Shown in pieces: positions 1 through 7,624 of a stretch of DNA of 20,946 nt. The notes below the pieces were generated by a model that was not told the origin of the DNA, searched no databases, and saw only the letters and a program-made list of their open reading frames with translations. The stretch is from the IMG/VR virus record IMGVR_UViG_3300037493_000284, positions 1 through 20,946 of that record. One strand, written 5' to 3'. The position numbers were made by a program, and so were the translations under genes. This DNA comes from a virus. The number at the start of each line of letters is the position of its first letter. Position 1 is the stretch's first letter.

Positions 1-3000
1 CGAGCATTTAATGACAGACCTTGACCAGCTAGCTCATGTGCTGAAAATAGTTTACCCTCTTTATCACCAATGACTAATGCATCATTCAATGCAACCATAT
101 CAGCTTTACTTAGCTTTTCAATAGATGGTCGTACAAAGTTAGTCAACAGCTTCTGGTATCGGCTATTTTGATTAATACCTACAACACGCTGTGTATATAG
201 TTCGCTAGACGTAGACAAAGCCCAATCACCCATAGCAAACCTTGCGGCGCTATTAATATCATCGTCAGAGTATTTTCCGACAATGGAATAGTCTAGAGTA
301 CGGTTAATAGGTTGCTCAACAAGCCACCCTGTTTTCAATCCCTTTTCAGCATCATCAATGGCATTAAGTTCATCCAACACTTCATCTAACTCTTTTTGTA
401 GAGAGGAGAGTGTTGGTTTAATCTTTTTGCTTTCAGACGCAATCATTGTCATGTTAGCGTTGACTTGAGTAGCTTGTTCTTGTAAACCCTTAACGTGTGT
501 GTTAAGCATAGCGGCAATGTTCTTGTCCACTTTACCAACATCAGCTACGATACCTAGCTTAGCTAGCCTGTCAATAACATCGCTAGCAATGAGCTTAAAA
601 CCGTCTACAAGGCGCTTAAATGTCTGCCCCAATACCGTGGTAGGTATCTCATCAGTGAAGGCCCATTTAGCAAAGTTCTCAGCAAAGAATTCACTATAGC
701 TAGATGCCCACTTGTGAATCTGAGATTCGTATGCCTGATACTTACCGTAGTCACCACCAGCCCACTTGTCAATCCAGTTGACAGCAATGTCTTCTGCGTT
801 GGTAATAGAACGGTATTCTAACAATGCTTCAGGTGGGAATACATCTGTAACAGACTTGTTAATACCATCGCCTTTAAACTTAATACCTTTAGCACGTAGC
901 CACTTGTTAAAGCTGCTATTAATAATGCCAAAATACTTTGTAGCAAACTCTGCTTCAAAAGCGTGACCATATTCATGGGCAAAGTTTTCCATGTACTGAC
1001 GTAGTGATACGGGCTTACTATCTGGCCCTCTACGCATTACAATGAAAGATTGACCACTACCATAATCATAATGTACAGCACCAGCACTACCGTGCTGTTG
1101 CTTCATGTTAGCTACTAGTGACTGTACAGACGGGTCTTTACTTTTAACCATATCTTCGTAGTCCATGACTACAAGTTTACGGTTATCCATACCTAATGAT
1201 TTACCTAGCTTACTGACAAACTCTACAATAAATGCTTTTTTAACTCCAGCAGACATAGTGATGTTGCCCACAGTAGTTGTACCGGGGGCAATTTGTAAAT
1301 TAGCAAAAGTATTACTATAATCTGCTTGGAATGTAGATGCAGGGCGACCAATAGGCACTTGACTACCAACAACAATGTTGCCTAACTCATCTACTGTGTC
1401 TTCATTAGCTTTAATGTAGTCACGTACAGTTTGTGCATGACCAGCAATGGTGGCATCATCCCAACCTGTTGTATTTTGTAACCAAGTTTTAATCTCTTTA
1501 TCACTCTTACTAGTAGCAGTCTTGCTCCCAATTTGGTAGGCAGCTTTATCTACATCGTCTTCAAATGTAAGTTCGGATGTTTTATAACGAGGTTTACTGT
1601 CCGTTAGGGACTTAGGTGATGGAGCACGTTCAAGTGGGGGAGTCTCAACAACAGGAGCTTTCTTAGCACGTTTAGGTTTGCTCTTAGACAACTCTTCTAG
1701 CACCAATGCTTCTAGTTCAGCTTTACGTAGTTGTAAATCTTTCTTAATGTTTTCTTCTACTAAGAACCCTGTGTTAGTTGTATCTGGTACAACCTTCATA
1801 CCCATAGTGTTTGCTGGATCAGCAGCTTTAATGTATGCTTCAGCAGCATCTTTAGTTAAGAAACTAGTTGCTGTATCTGGTTTATAAAACACTTTACCAG
1901 TAATTACTAAGCCATTCTCAGACAAAGTAAATGGGTCTACTGAATGTACGTTAGGGTTATTTGTTTTAGAATAGATGCGCTGTAAGTCTGTGAGTTCAGC
2001 AGCAGCTTCAGATGAACGAACACCTTTAGCCGCAACCACATCTTGTAGTTCGGCAATTAGTTTCTCAATGGGTGCACGAATAGTCTTTTGTAAGTCATCG
2101 GCAGCAGTTGTAATGGCATCAGGTAATACTTTAGAAGCATTCATGCTTACTAACTTACCTAAGTCAATGGCTGTACTAATACCTGTTAGTTCACCTGCAA
2201 CTACACCTACAGCTTGTAGGCGTTGTTTGTTAGCCACTTGTGAAGCAATCTTAGCAGCTTCAGCAGACATGATGGCATTCTTACCACCAGCAGCCGCTAG
2301 TGATCGTTCAACACTTTGTAGTGCATTAGCGTTCTTAAATAGTTTAGCTGACTTAGCAACTGCAAATGTACCAGACAATGCAGCACCAACTACACCTAAC
2401 CTATCTAACCAATCAGAAAAACCACCCCATGTTTGCTCTTCATTACTAGCCACCTCTTGTACTAGTAATGCGGCTTGCCAATCAGTGACTAGCCAACTAT
2501 CCTTTAAATCGTTATATAAACCAGATAACCACTCACCTTTAAGTTCTTCAGGCTGTGCACCAAAGGCAGCTTGTAAATAACTTTTAGTTTGTGATCTACC
2601 AGAGGCACGACTAATGGCATCCGCAGGGACACCATACTTAACTGCCACTCGGTCAATAGCTGCACCTTGTTCAGCAGCAAACGGGGTAAACTCATACAAG
2701 AATCCTAGTCCAACTGTAGACCAGCTTTTACCATCTTCAATAGCTTTATCTAACGTAGCAGCAGCACTTAAACGTTTAGACATGCGTGCTGTAGATTGAT
2801 TAATCTCAGCGGGGGTGTTATTGAACAACACGGCAGGGTTACGTACAGCAGTTGTTTCTACAGCTTGTGTTGTAAGTTCTTTTAGTTTAGCTCGTACATC
2901 GTTAGCGTTATTAATACTGAGTTCACCATACATGCGGTTACGCATAGCTACACTATCCAACGTTTGTTGAACAACGTTTACATTACCTTCTGAAGCAGCT

Positions 3001-3239
3001 TTAACCGCAATGCTACGGTCAATGTCATTCTGTTCAGGTACAGTGGTACGCCAGTTACTGTCAACAAACTGGTCAAAGTTAATCTTATCTGGAATGTCAG
3101 TAGTACCTGTAGCAGCAGATACAATACCTTTAACAACAGAGTAGTTGCCTACACTAGCGTCAGGTGCAGCCACAGTGTCTTCAGCAGTGTACAAACTTTG
3201 TTCAGGAAGTTCCGCACCATCATCTTCATATAACATCAT
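1..3239 (-). CDS. Giant virion-type protein with lethal-factor-like zinc metallopeptidase domain (3' end outside window)
   Basis: The frame opens with ATGATG at 3239 and stays open to the left edge, giving at least 1079 residues. An AAGG Shine-Dalgarno sits 6 bases upstream, at the end of the preceding gene. I checked the frame at several points down to base 3. Residues 1-250 look helical. About 280-400 is rich in alanine, serine and hydrophobic residues. Residues 520-540 form a Lys/Pro-rich linker (SKPKRAKKAPVVETPP). The zincin motif HEYGH lies at 755-759, preceded by LRQYMENFA. The motif SEFFAENFAKW follows at 849-859, where E850 would be the third zinc ligand. Residues about 910-967 look like coiled coil. 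The HExxH plus ExFAExF pair is the known arrangement in anthrax lethal factor (M34-type) peptidases. Position after a small internal virion protein suggests the large ejected protein, equivalent in place to T7 gp15/gp16. Protease assignment is strong; substrate and delivery are inference. Confidence 0.88.
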   Translation of the reverse strand, partial: MMLYEDDGAELPEQSLYTAEDTVAAPDASVGNYSVVKGIVSAATGTTDIPDKINFDQFVDSNWRTTVPEQNDIDRSIAVKAASEGNVNVVQQTLDSVAMRNRMYGELSINNANDVRAKLKELTTQAVETTAVRNPAVLFNNTPAEINQSTARMSKRLSAAATLDKAIEDGKSWSTVGLGFLYEFTPFAAEQGAAIDRVAVKYGVPADAISRASGRSQTKSYLQAAFGAQPEELKGEWLSGLYNDLKDSWLVTDWQAALLVQEVASNEEQTWGGFSDWLDRLGVVGAALSGTFAVAKSAKLFKNANALQSVERSLAAAGGKNAIMSAEAAKIASQVANKQRLQAVGVVAGELTGISTAIDLGKLVSMNASKVLPDAITTAADDLQKTIRAPIEKLIAELQDVVAAKGVRSSEAAAELTDLQRIYSKTNNPNVHSVDPFTLSENGLVITGKVFYKPDTATSFLTKDAAEAYIKAADPANTMGMKVVPDTTNTGFLVEENIKKDLQLRKAELEALVLEELSKSKPKRAKKAPVVETPPLERAPSPKSLTDSKPRYKTSELTFEDDVDKAAYQIGSKTATSKSDKEIKTWLQNTTGWDDATIAGHAQTVRDYIKANEDTVDELGNIVVGSQVPIGRPASTFQADYSNTFANLQIAPGTTTVGNITMSAGVKKAFIVEFVSKLGKSLGMDNRKLVVMDYEDMVKSKDPSVQSLVANMKQQHGSAGAVHYDYGSGQSFIVMRRGPDSKPVSLRQYMENFAHEYGHAFEAEFATKYFGIINSSFNKWLRAKGIKFKGDGINKSVTDVFPPEALLEYRSITNAEDIAVNWIDKWAGGDYGKYQAYESQIHKWASSYSEFFAENFAKWAFTDEIPTTVLGQTFKRLVDGFKLIASDVIDRLAKLGIVADVGKVDKNIAAMLNTHVKGLQEQATQVNANMTMIASESKKIKPTLSSLQKELDEVLDELNAIDDAEKGLKTGWLVEQPINRTLDYSIVGKYSDDDINSAARFAMGDWALSTSSELYTQRVVGINQNSRYQKLLTNFVRPSIEKLSKADMVALNDALVIGDKEGKLFSAHELAGQGLSLNA
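678..977 (-). other. Zinc metallopeptidase active-site region
   Basis: This is the catalytic stretch of the large left-edge gene. Bases 977-963 encode HEYGH, with two zinc-binding histidines and a catalytic glutamate. Bases 692-678 encode EFFAE, whose first glutamate is the expected third zinc ligand and whose second is also conserved in lethal-factor-like enzymes. All of these residues are present, so the domain looks active rather than degenerate. The motif spacing is about 95 residues, which is longer than I recall for anthrax lethal factor (about 45). An insert between the two motifs is therefore likely. Confidence 0.8.
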
Positions 3240-3247
3240 TGTAAACC

Positions 3248-3664
3248 TTATTCAGCAGCTTTAGTGGGCGTTTTAATCTTACCATATGTACCTGCTACAC
3301 TACCAATAGTACCAAAGATAGTAGCTGCTGTTTGGAAATTAGTAGCTGAAATAGCAGCATTAGTAATGGCTGTGTTTGCATCTGCAATGTCTGACATGTA
3401 ACTCATGTTACTAGCTAGCTGAGCACTAACACTGGATGTTCCACCAGCTAAGCCACTACCACCCATACCACCTGTTTGAGCAGCTACGTTAGTCATAGAC
3501 GCTTGTGTCATACGTGCTTCACGAATTTGTTGACGTACACTACGCACGTTCTGTACTTCAGCCTTTTGTTGTTCCGCAGCGTATTGATCTTTTTGTGCTT
3601 CACCTGCTTGGTAACTACTGTAAGCAGCACCAGTAGCTGCAATTGCAATTGTTGTTAGTGCCAT
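3248..3664 (-). CDS. Small internal virion protein (T7 gp14-like position)
   Basis: A 138-residue protein. Residues 1-20 are a hydrophobic, Ala/Thr-rich segment that could insert in a membrane. Residues 22-60 are a charged, Gln-rich helix likely to be coiled coil. Residues 64-78 are a Gly/Ser-rich linker, and an Ala/Thr/Ile-rich amphipathic C-terminal half follows. This composition and the position after the tail nozzle and before a very large protein are typical of the small internal (ejection) virion proteins of T7-like podoviruses. The Shine-Dalgarno AGGAG lies inside the last codons of the upstream GNAT gene, 6 bases before ATG, so the two are coupled. No enzymatic motif is seen. The role is inferred from composition and synteny, not from a signature. 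Confidence 0.6.
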   Translation of the reverse strand: MALTTIAIAATGAAYSSYQAGEAQKDQYAAEQQKAEVQNVRSVRQQIREARMTQASMTNVAAQTGGMGGSGLAGGTSSVSAQLASNMSYMSDIADANTAITNAAISATNFQTAATIFGTIGSVAGTYGKIKTPTKAAE

Positions 3665-3665
3665 C

Positions 3666-4127
3666 TTATACTCCTAAGTATTTACCGTAAATGTGTTCGT
3701 ATAACGAGTATCCTAGTTTTTCCAATGGTTTAATAATCATTGGTACGTAGGGTTTTGCATGGTGAGTAATAACCGATGCACCTAAATCTTTTGCTAGTTG
3801 TTCCGTAGCTAACAACAGTCGTGCGCCAATACTACTCTGTCTATATTGTTTAGAAACATATATAATGTCTACATGTGCAAATACATTCTCAGAATAATGC
3901 AAGTTAGGCTGCACAATTAAAACGCTATATCCCACAACTACGTCCCCATCATAAACAACAATGTTATTAATAATGCCTAATTCTTGTAGTTGTTTATATT
4001 TCTTACGATCAGGGGCTAACTTAACGTTTTCTTTATTTAAAGCTAACTCATCCCAATGCTCTACTAATACACTAGCCGCATCATCTAAAAACTTATTAGT
4101 ATCTACATTGTATACAATCTTATACAT
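3666..4127 (-). CDS. GNAT-family N-acetyltransferase
   Basis: A 153-residue single-domain acetyltransferase of the GNAT fold. Residues 56-71 (VVYDGDVVVGYSVLIV) form the usual beta-hairpin, followed by strand 4 at 83-91 (FAHVDIIYV). The acetyl-CoA pyrophosphate loop is at 95-105 (YRQSSIGARLL). In this loop the first glycine of the R/Q-x-x-G-x-G/A consensus is replaced by Ser99, a change I associate with phage GNATs. Residues 134-141 (PLEKLGYS) match the usual motif B end. The gene overlaps the tail nozzle gene by 8 bases (ATG upstream of the TAA) and has AGGA 7 bases before its start. It is embedded in virion structural genes, a recurrent position in podoviruses. The substrate is unknown; virion or host proteins are both possible. 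Confidence 0.85.
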   Translation of the reverse strand: MYKIVYNVDTNKFLDDAASVLVEHWDELALNKENVKLAPDRKKYKQLQELGIINNIVVYDGDVVVGYSVLIVQPNLHYSENVFAHVDIIYVSKQYRQSSIGARLLLATEQLAKDLGASVITHHAKPYVPMIIKPLEKLGYSLYEHIYGKYLGV

Positions 4128-6366
4128 TAGTATTTCCTACGAATGTTCCTGTCCAACCAACAATCTTCATATCCTTACCAGCCTGTGCAGTGAATTTAAA
4201 CTGCACTGCTTTACCCCTACCACGTAATTTATTCTTAGAAATAACTAGAGGGTAACCATCGTCAAATGTGGAGCCGGGACTTGTAAAATACGGACGCAGT
4301 TGGCGATATACTTCAACTTCAGCAGCCCACTTACCGGGATAGGTGTTGTCAGTAAAGTCCCAACGACTCTGCATCTTACAACTACTTTGATTTAGTGGGT
4401 TAGTATTAGCATCAAAAGATGTTTCAGTGCGCTTCATAAACACAGTTAGATATTGACCAGTCATAGCCCGTGCAGGGCCATTACCACCCATGTTATACCC
4501 TGTAATAAAGTAAGAAGGTTGCTCACTACCCACACTGTTAAACGTATACCAATCTTTAAACTTAGTGGCGCTATCTCTTGTATTTTCAAAATCAGCAAAC
4601 GTCACAGAGTAGTTGTTACTAGTAACTGGATGTAAAGATAATATCTTATACGCTTTACGTGTACCAGACACGTTAGAAACATTAGAAACAACTGTGTTTG
4701 CTCCAGCAATTACAGTGTCTACACCAGCTATAACAGTGTACTCATTACTAATAGTTGTTGTTTCTTTAGTAACCTCAATAGATACAGGGATGACACCTAC
4801 CGAACTATTGATTGAAAACCAATACCAACTTGTTAAACGAGCGTCAAAGGCCAGAACAGCATCTTTGTTGAATCGACCACTACTAGTAGATGTATTAGTT
4901 GAGTTTGAATATAACCAATAAATAGTTTTAGTTGTAGCATTGTACGATCCTTCAGCATATAGTTTACCTAAGATTGGAATGTCTTGATAAAAGGTTTTAA
5001 TATTCTTTTCACTAAAGTTAGTAGCAGTGTACTCTACAGCATTAGTTGCACTAACAACGTAAATACCACTAGTGCTCCAGTAAAGAACAGTGTCTTCTAC
5101 AGCTACAACACTTTTACCACCAACACAACCAACAGCAGACACCCTATCTACGGCATAGTTAGATGCTTTAAACCCTTGGTCAATACCCGAGATAAACCAC
5201 ACACCGTTAGTAGCAAACACCATAATGCCCCTACCAAGGGGTTGTAACGCTACAATCTCACCTGCTTCAGGTATTTCAATAGTACCGCCATCATCATCTT
5301 CTAAGTCGCTAATAACTTCAGATGTAGGATCATTGGTTTGATAGCAATTACCTACTTTATCAATGTTATCTAACACCTGACTAAAGAACACAGTTCCTAG
5401 CAAGTCAGATGTAGGCATACCTGCATACCATGTTCGTCCCGCAAAGAAGGCACACACTTTAGGACGGTATACAATGTCTTCAAATGGATCAATAATAAAA
5501 TGCCCTTTAGGGGCAGGAGAGTTACCAAAGTCTTGTTTGTTTAGTACAACACTGTCAAAATCATCATTTGTATCTTTGCCATAAATCCAACTCTTAGTGT
5601 TAGCGGGATATTTACCTAACGATGGATCACCTGCACTCCCACCATTATCTTCACGATAAGCATCAATTTGTGTGTCAGTCCAACCTTGATTATACAAGTT
5701 GTATTTAACATCAATAATGTCAATGCCTTTTGCAACCCACTCTGCTTCTGTGTACTCTTCACTAATAGGAACAATGTTACCAGCATTATCAATTAATGTT
5801 ACACCTTTAAAGTCTCTAATTTCTAAGTCTAGAGTTTTAACTGTAAATGTACCCCATACATTTTCATCACCTTCAACAGGAGTATAACTTACTAGTAATG
5901 GTAGGGTATCTGCACTTGTAATGATTAGTTTGCCGTATGTAGGCGCAAAGCTACAAAGTCCTGCACCAACAGTGTTGGGATTACCGGGAACTTTGTAGCT
6001 TTCTAAATCAATACGAAACACCGTATTGCGGGATGCACTAACGCTACCTGTAGCAGCGTTATAAAAGTTTAAGTAACGACCTGTCTGAGCTACAATAAAA
6101 TCCCTATTGCCACTACCAGCTACAGTAGACCATGTGCCAGTTGTAAAGGCCCATAAATCCTTACTGTCAGCACTAATAGCAGCAGCATGTAAAGCATATC
6201 CACTTTCGTAATCAAGTCCATTACGGCGTTCAATGACACCATCAACTTGTGGGATTACATTCACACCTTCTTTGTAACTGTTTGGAGGTGTAATAAAATA
6301 GCCGCCTTCAGTGACTAGACCACCTACAAACGTAAACGAATCGTTGACTGAAGCTTGTGCTGCCAT
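4120..6366 (-). CDS. Tail tubular protein B-like tail nozzle protein
   Basis: A 748-residue protein. Its N-terminus (FVGGLVTEGGYFITPPNSY, then GVIERRNGLDYE at about 43-54) is the recognisable start of gp12-like nozzle proteins, which form the distal part of the short podovirus tail. The body is beta-rich, with many short Gly/Asp turns and a repeated propeller-like pattern such as GRGIMVFATNGVWFISG (about 380-396). Length fits the family (T7 gp12 is about 790 residues). The start codon overlaps the TAA of the preceding mini-gene (TAATG). Its GGAAAGG Shine-Dalgarno lies in that gene's coding sequence, 9 bases upstream. The protein would bind the gp11-like adaptor encoded upstream and carry the receptor-binding spikes. 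Family assignment is confident; exact architecture is inferred. Confidence 0.85.
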   Translation of the reverse strand: MAAQASVNDSFTFVGGLVTEGGYFITPPNSYKEGVNVIPQVDGVIERRNGLDYESGYALHAAAISADSKDLWAFTTGTWSTVAGSGNRDFIVAQTGRYLNFYNAATGSVSASRNTVFRIDLESYKVPGNPNTVGAGLCSFAPTYGKLIITSADTLPLLVSYTPVEGDENVWGTFTVKTLDLEIRDFKGVTLIDNAGNIVPISEEYTEAEWVAKGIDIIDVKYNLYNQGWTDTQIDAYREDNGGSAGDPSLGKYPANTKSWIYGKDTNDDFDSVVLNKQDFGNSPAPKGHFIIDPFEDIVYRPKVCAFFAGRTWYAGMPTSDLLGTVFFSQVLDNIDKVGNCYQTNDPTSEVISDLEDDDGGTIEIPEAGEIVALQPLGRGIMVFATNGVWFISGIDQGFKASNYAVDRVSAVGCVGGKSVVAVEDTVLYWSTSGIYVVSATNAVEYTATNFSEKNIKTFYQDIPILGKLYAEGSYNATTKTIYWLYSNSTNTSTSSGRFNKDAVLAFDARLTSWYWFSINSSVGVIPVSIEVTKETTTISNEYTVIAGVDTVIAGANTVVSNVSNVSGTRKAYKILSLHPVTSNNYSVTFADFENTRDSATKFKDWYTFNSVGSEQPSYFITGYNMGGNGPARAMTGQYLTVFMKRTETSFDANTNPLNQSSCKMQSRWDFTDNTYPGKWAAEVEVYRQLRPYFTSPGSTFDDGYPLVISKNKLRGRGKAVQFKFTAQAGKDMKIVGWTGTFVGNTNV

Positions 6367-6491
6367 TACATTTTACCTTTCCACTTGTGACTATTCACAT
6401 CTTCTTTATCTGGTTTTTCTTGAATACCCAATTCTTGCTTAGCTTTATCTCCAGCTTGAGCAAGTTTGGTTAAACGTTGTTGACGCTGCAT
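6366..6491 (-). CDS. 41-aa mini-protein with EDVN-HKWKG C-terminal motif
   Basis: A 41-residue, highly charged protein (MQRQQRLTKL... ending EDVNSHKWKGKM). The ATG lies 12 bases after the stop of the preceding gene and has a GAAG Shine-Dalgarno 5 bases upstream. Its last codons contain the GGAAAGG ribosome site of the tail nozzle gene, and its TAA overlaps that gene's ATG. The C-terminus is nearly the same as that of the 50-aa gene at 6756-6908 (EDVNKHKWKGEM). That match at the protein level supports it being a real gene. A TTG 30 bases upstream in the same frame could give a slightly longer form. Function unknown; it may be a minor virion or chaperone-like peptide. Confidence 0.6.
   Translation of the reverse strand: MQRQQRLTKLAQAGDKAKQELGIQEKPDKEDVNSHKWKGKM
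6376..6382 (-). promoter_or_regulatory. Shine-Dalgarno embedded in HKWKG codons (for tail nozzle gene)
   Basis: GGAAAGG on the minus strand lies 9 bases before the ATG at 6366. It is formed by the Trp-Lys-Gly codons of the upstream mini-gene. The same heptamer at the same spacing occurs before the gene starting at 6759. Confidence 0.6.
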
Positions 6492-6501
6492 TGCATCTTC
6501 T

Positions 6502-6759
6502 TTACGCAGTGGCTTCTTCAATTTCAATACCTCGTTGCTTGGCAATTGCTAAGATACGTTCTTTACGTGTAAACAAACCTTTAAGTTCGTCTGGTACAGG
6601 GCCACGCATTGAGTAGCGTGCTTGGTATAAACCCATCGGAGTACGATCAATGGCAAGTTTATTTACAATACCACTCTCTGCACGTTCTTCTTTACGTTCT
6701 TTAGCTGCTAACTTCTTCTCTTGGTGCTTTTCCATTACTTTATCGTATGCAGAGGTCAT
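6502..6759 (-). CDS. Conserved hypothetical 85-aa charged protein
   Basis: An 85-residue protein. Residues 1-30 are a Lys/Glu-rich helix (MTSAYDKVMEKHQEKKLAAK). The second half contains a more ordered segment, LYQARYSMRGPVPDEL at about 43-58, then FTRKERILAIAKQRG at about 62-76. I chose the ATG at 6759 rather than an in-frame ATG at 6777. The 6759 ATG overlaps the upstream stop (ATGA) and has GGAAAGG 9 bases upstream, whereas the longer form would translate that ribosome site. It sits between the two tail tubular genes, so a structural or assembly role is plausible. I do not recognise a domain of known function. Confidence 0.65.
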   Translation of the reverse strand: MTSAYDKVMEKHQEKKLAAKERKEERAESGIVNKLAIDRTPMGLYQARYSMRGPVPDELKGLFTRKERILAIAKQRGIEIEEATA

Positions 6760-6908
6760 TTCATTTCGCCTTTCCATTTGTGCTTGTTAACATCTTCCAT
6801 ATCTTCAGGCATTTCATATTTAAGTTTTACTTCAACTTCTTCAACTTTAGGGGCTTGTTTTAATACTTCTTTAACTTGCTTATCAACTGTCTTTTGTTTA
6901 GTAGTCAT
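6756..6908 (-). CDS. 50-aa mini-protein with EDVN-HKWKG C-terminal motif
   Basis: A 50-residue charged protein (MTTKQKTVDKQVKEVL..., ending EDVNKHKWKGEMK). A longer frame upstream runs back into the tail tubular A gene. I chose the ATG at 6908 because it lies one base past that gene's TAA and has a GGGAG ribosome site 6-7 bases upstream. The C-terminal 12 residues closely match those of the 41-aa gene at 6366-6491, so the two are probably diverged duplicates or share a binding peptide. Its last codons contain the GGAAAGG site of the next gene, and its TGA overlaps the next ATG. Function unknown. Confidence 0.62.
   Translation of the reverse strand: MTTKQKTVDKQVKEVLKQAPKVEEVEVKLKYEMPEDMEDVNKHKWKGEMK
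6769..6775 (-). promoter_or_regulatory. Shine-Dalgarno embedded in HKWKG codons (for 85-aa gene)
   Basis: GGAAAGG on the minus strand lies 9 bases before the ATG at 6759, inside the Trp-Lys-Gly codons of the 50-aa gene. It is identical in sequence and spacing to the site before the tail nozzle gene. It decides the start of the 85-aa gene in favour of the downstream ATG. Confidence 0.55.
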
Positions 6909-6909
6909 A

Positions 6910-7614
6910 TTATCTCCCGTAATTAACTCGTGTGTTATATTTAACTTCACCATTCTCATTTTTCCAACTATCGTTACGCATTGCCATGCGGCCTCTAGTT
7001 GCTTTACGCTCTTCACGGGCATTAGCTTGTTGTTTCAAATTTACGAATGCTTGACTCTTAGCTTCAGCTAGTAATGTTGGAAAGAACTTCTCTGGAATGG
7101 CTGGAATAAAGTTGTCTGTATGTGTCCAGTTAGCTTGTTGTGTACCATATGCACTACTCTTGCTAGCTTGTAGTGTAGTGTCTACAGATATGTCGTAGCC
7201 ATCAAAGATTAAAAACTGGTCATCGTAGCTAGTCCAGTATTGTGGGTCTTGATTAATAACATACCCATTAGCATTAATAACTCCAGCTTGTACAACTCTG
7301 TTACTAATAATGTCATTAAAGGTTTGTGGGTCTACCCACGTTACTTCTTTTTTATTATATTTAATCCACTTAACTTTATTCCATGTGTCTGGAATTTTCA
7401 TTTTAGTTGGGTTATTAACATCACCCAATGCTTGTAAAGGTGCAAGTTGAAATAGAAAAGGCCAGTCACGCTGGCTTAGTAATTCAAAGTAGGCTTCTTT
7501 AACAAGCTCTGCAACTTGTACTGCCTCTACTGTTTCATCAATACTACTTACGGGGTCTGAATCTAGTGCAGAAAGAATGTTCTGCGTCATGTCTAAAAGA
7601 GATAGCTTTGCCAT
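6910..7614 (-). CDS. Tail tubular protein A-like head-tail adaptor
   Basis: A 234-residue protein. The N-terminal helical region (about 1-55) includes VAELVKEAYFELLSQRDWPFLFQ, which fits gp11-type proteins, where paired helices are followed by an aromatic-rich strand. About 70-160 is beta-rich (IPDTWNKVKWIKYN, FLIFDGYD). The C-terminal helix 178-215 is long and charged (FFPTLLAEAKSQAFVNLKQQ). This organisation and length resemble the podovirus adaptor (T7 gp11 family) that docks under the portal and receives the nozzle protein. AAGGAG lies 6 bases upstream of ATG. It is separated from its usual partner, the nozzle gene, by three mini-genes. Family call is good but not residue-level proof. Confidence 0.75.
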   Translation of the reverse strand: MAKLSLLDMTQNILSALDSDPVSSIDETVEAVQVAELVKEAYFELLSQRDWPFLFQLAPLQALGDVNNPTKMKIPDTWNKVKWIKYNKKEVTWVDPQTFNDIISNRVVQAGVINANGYVINQDPQYWTSYDDQFLIFDGYDISVDTTLQASKSSAYGTQQANWTHTDNFIPAIPEKFFPTLLAEAKSQAFVNLKQQANAREERKATRGRMAMRNDSWKNENGEVKYNTRVNYGR

Positions 7615-7624
7615 CTAGCACTCC

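Noticed and set aside
1975-2580. Plus-strand open frame of 201 codons, Ala/Ser-rich
   Set aside because: It is antisense to the giant gene, which is continuous through here with sensible protein sequence. Its low-complexity Ala/Ser composition is typical of a shadow frame.
6760-6777. Longer start (ATG at 6777) for the 85-aa gene
   Set aside because: It would place the GGAAAGG ribosome site inside the coding sequence, while the ATG at 6759 has the usual overlap and spacing.
6909-7022. Upstream extension of the 50-aa gene to 88 codons
   Set aside because: The extension overlaps the tail tubular A gene by over 100 bases. The ATG at 6908 has a good GGGAG ribosome site.
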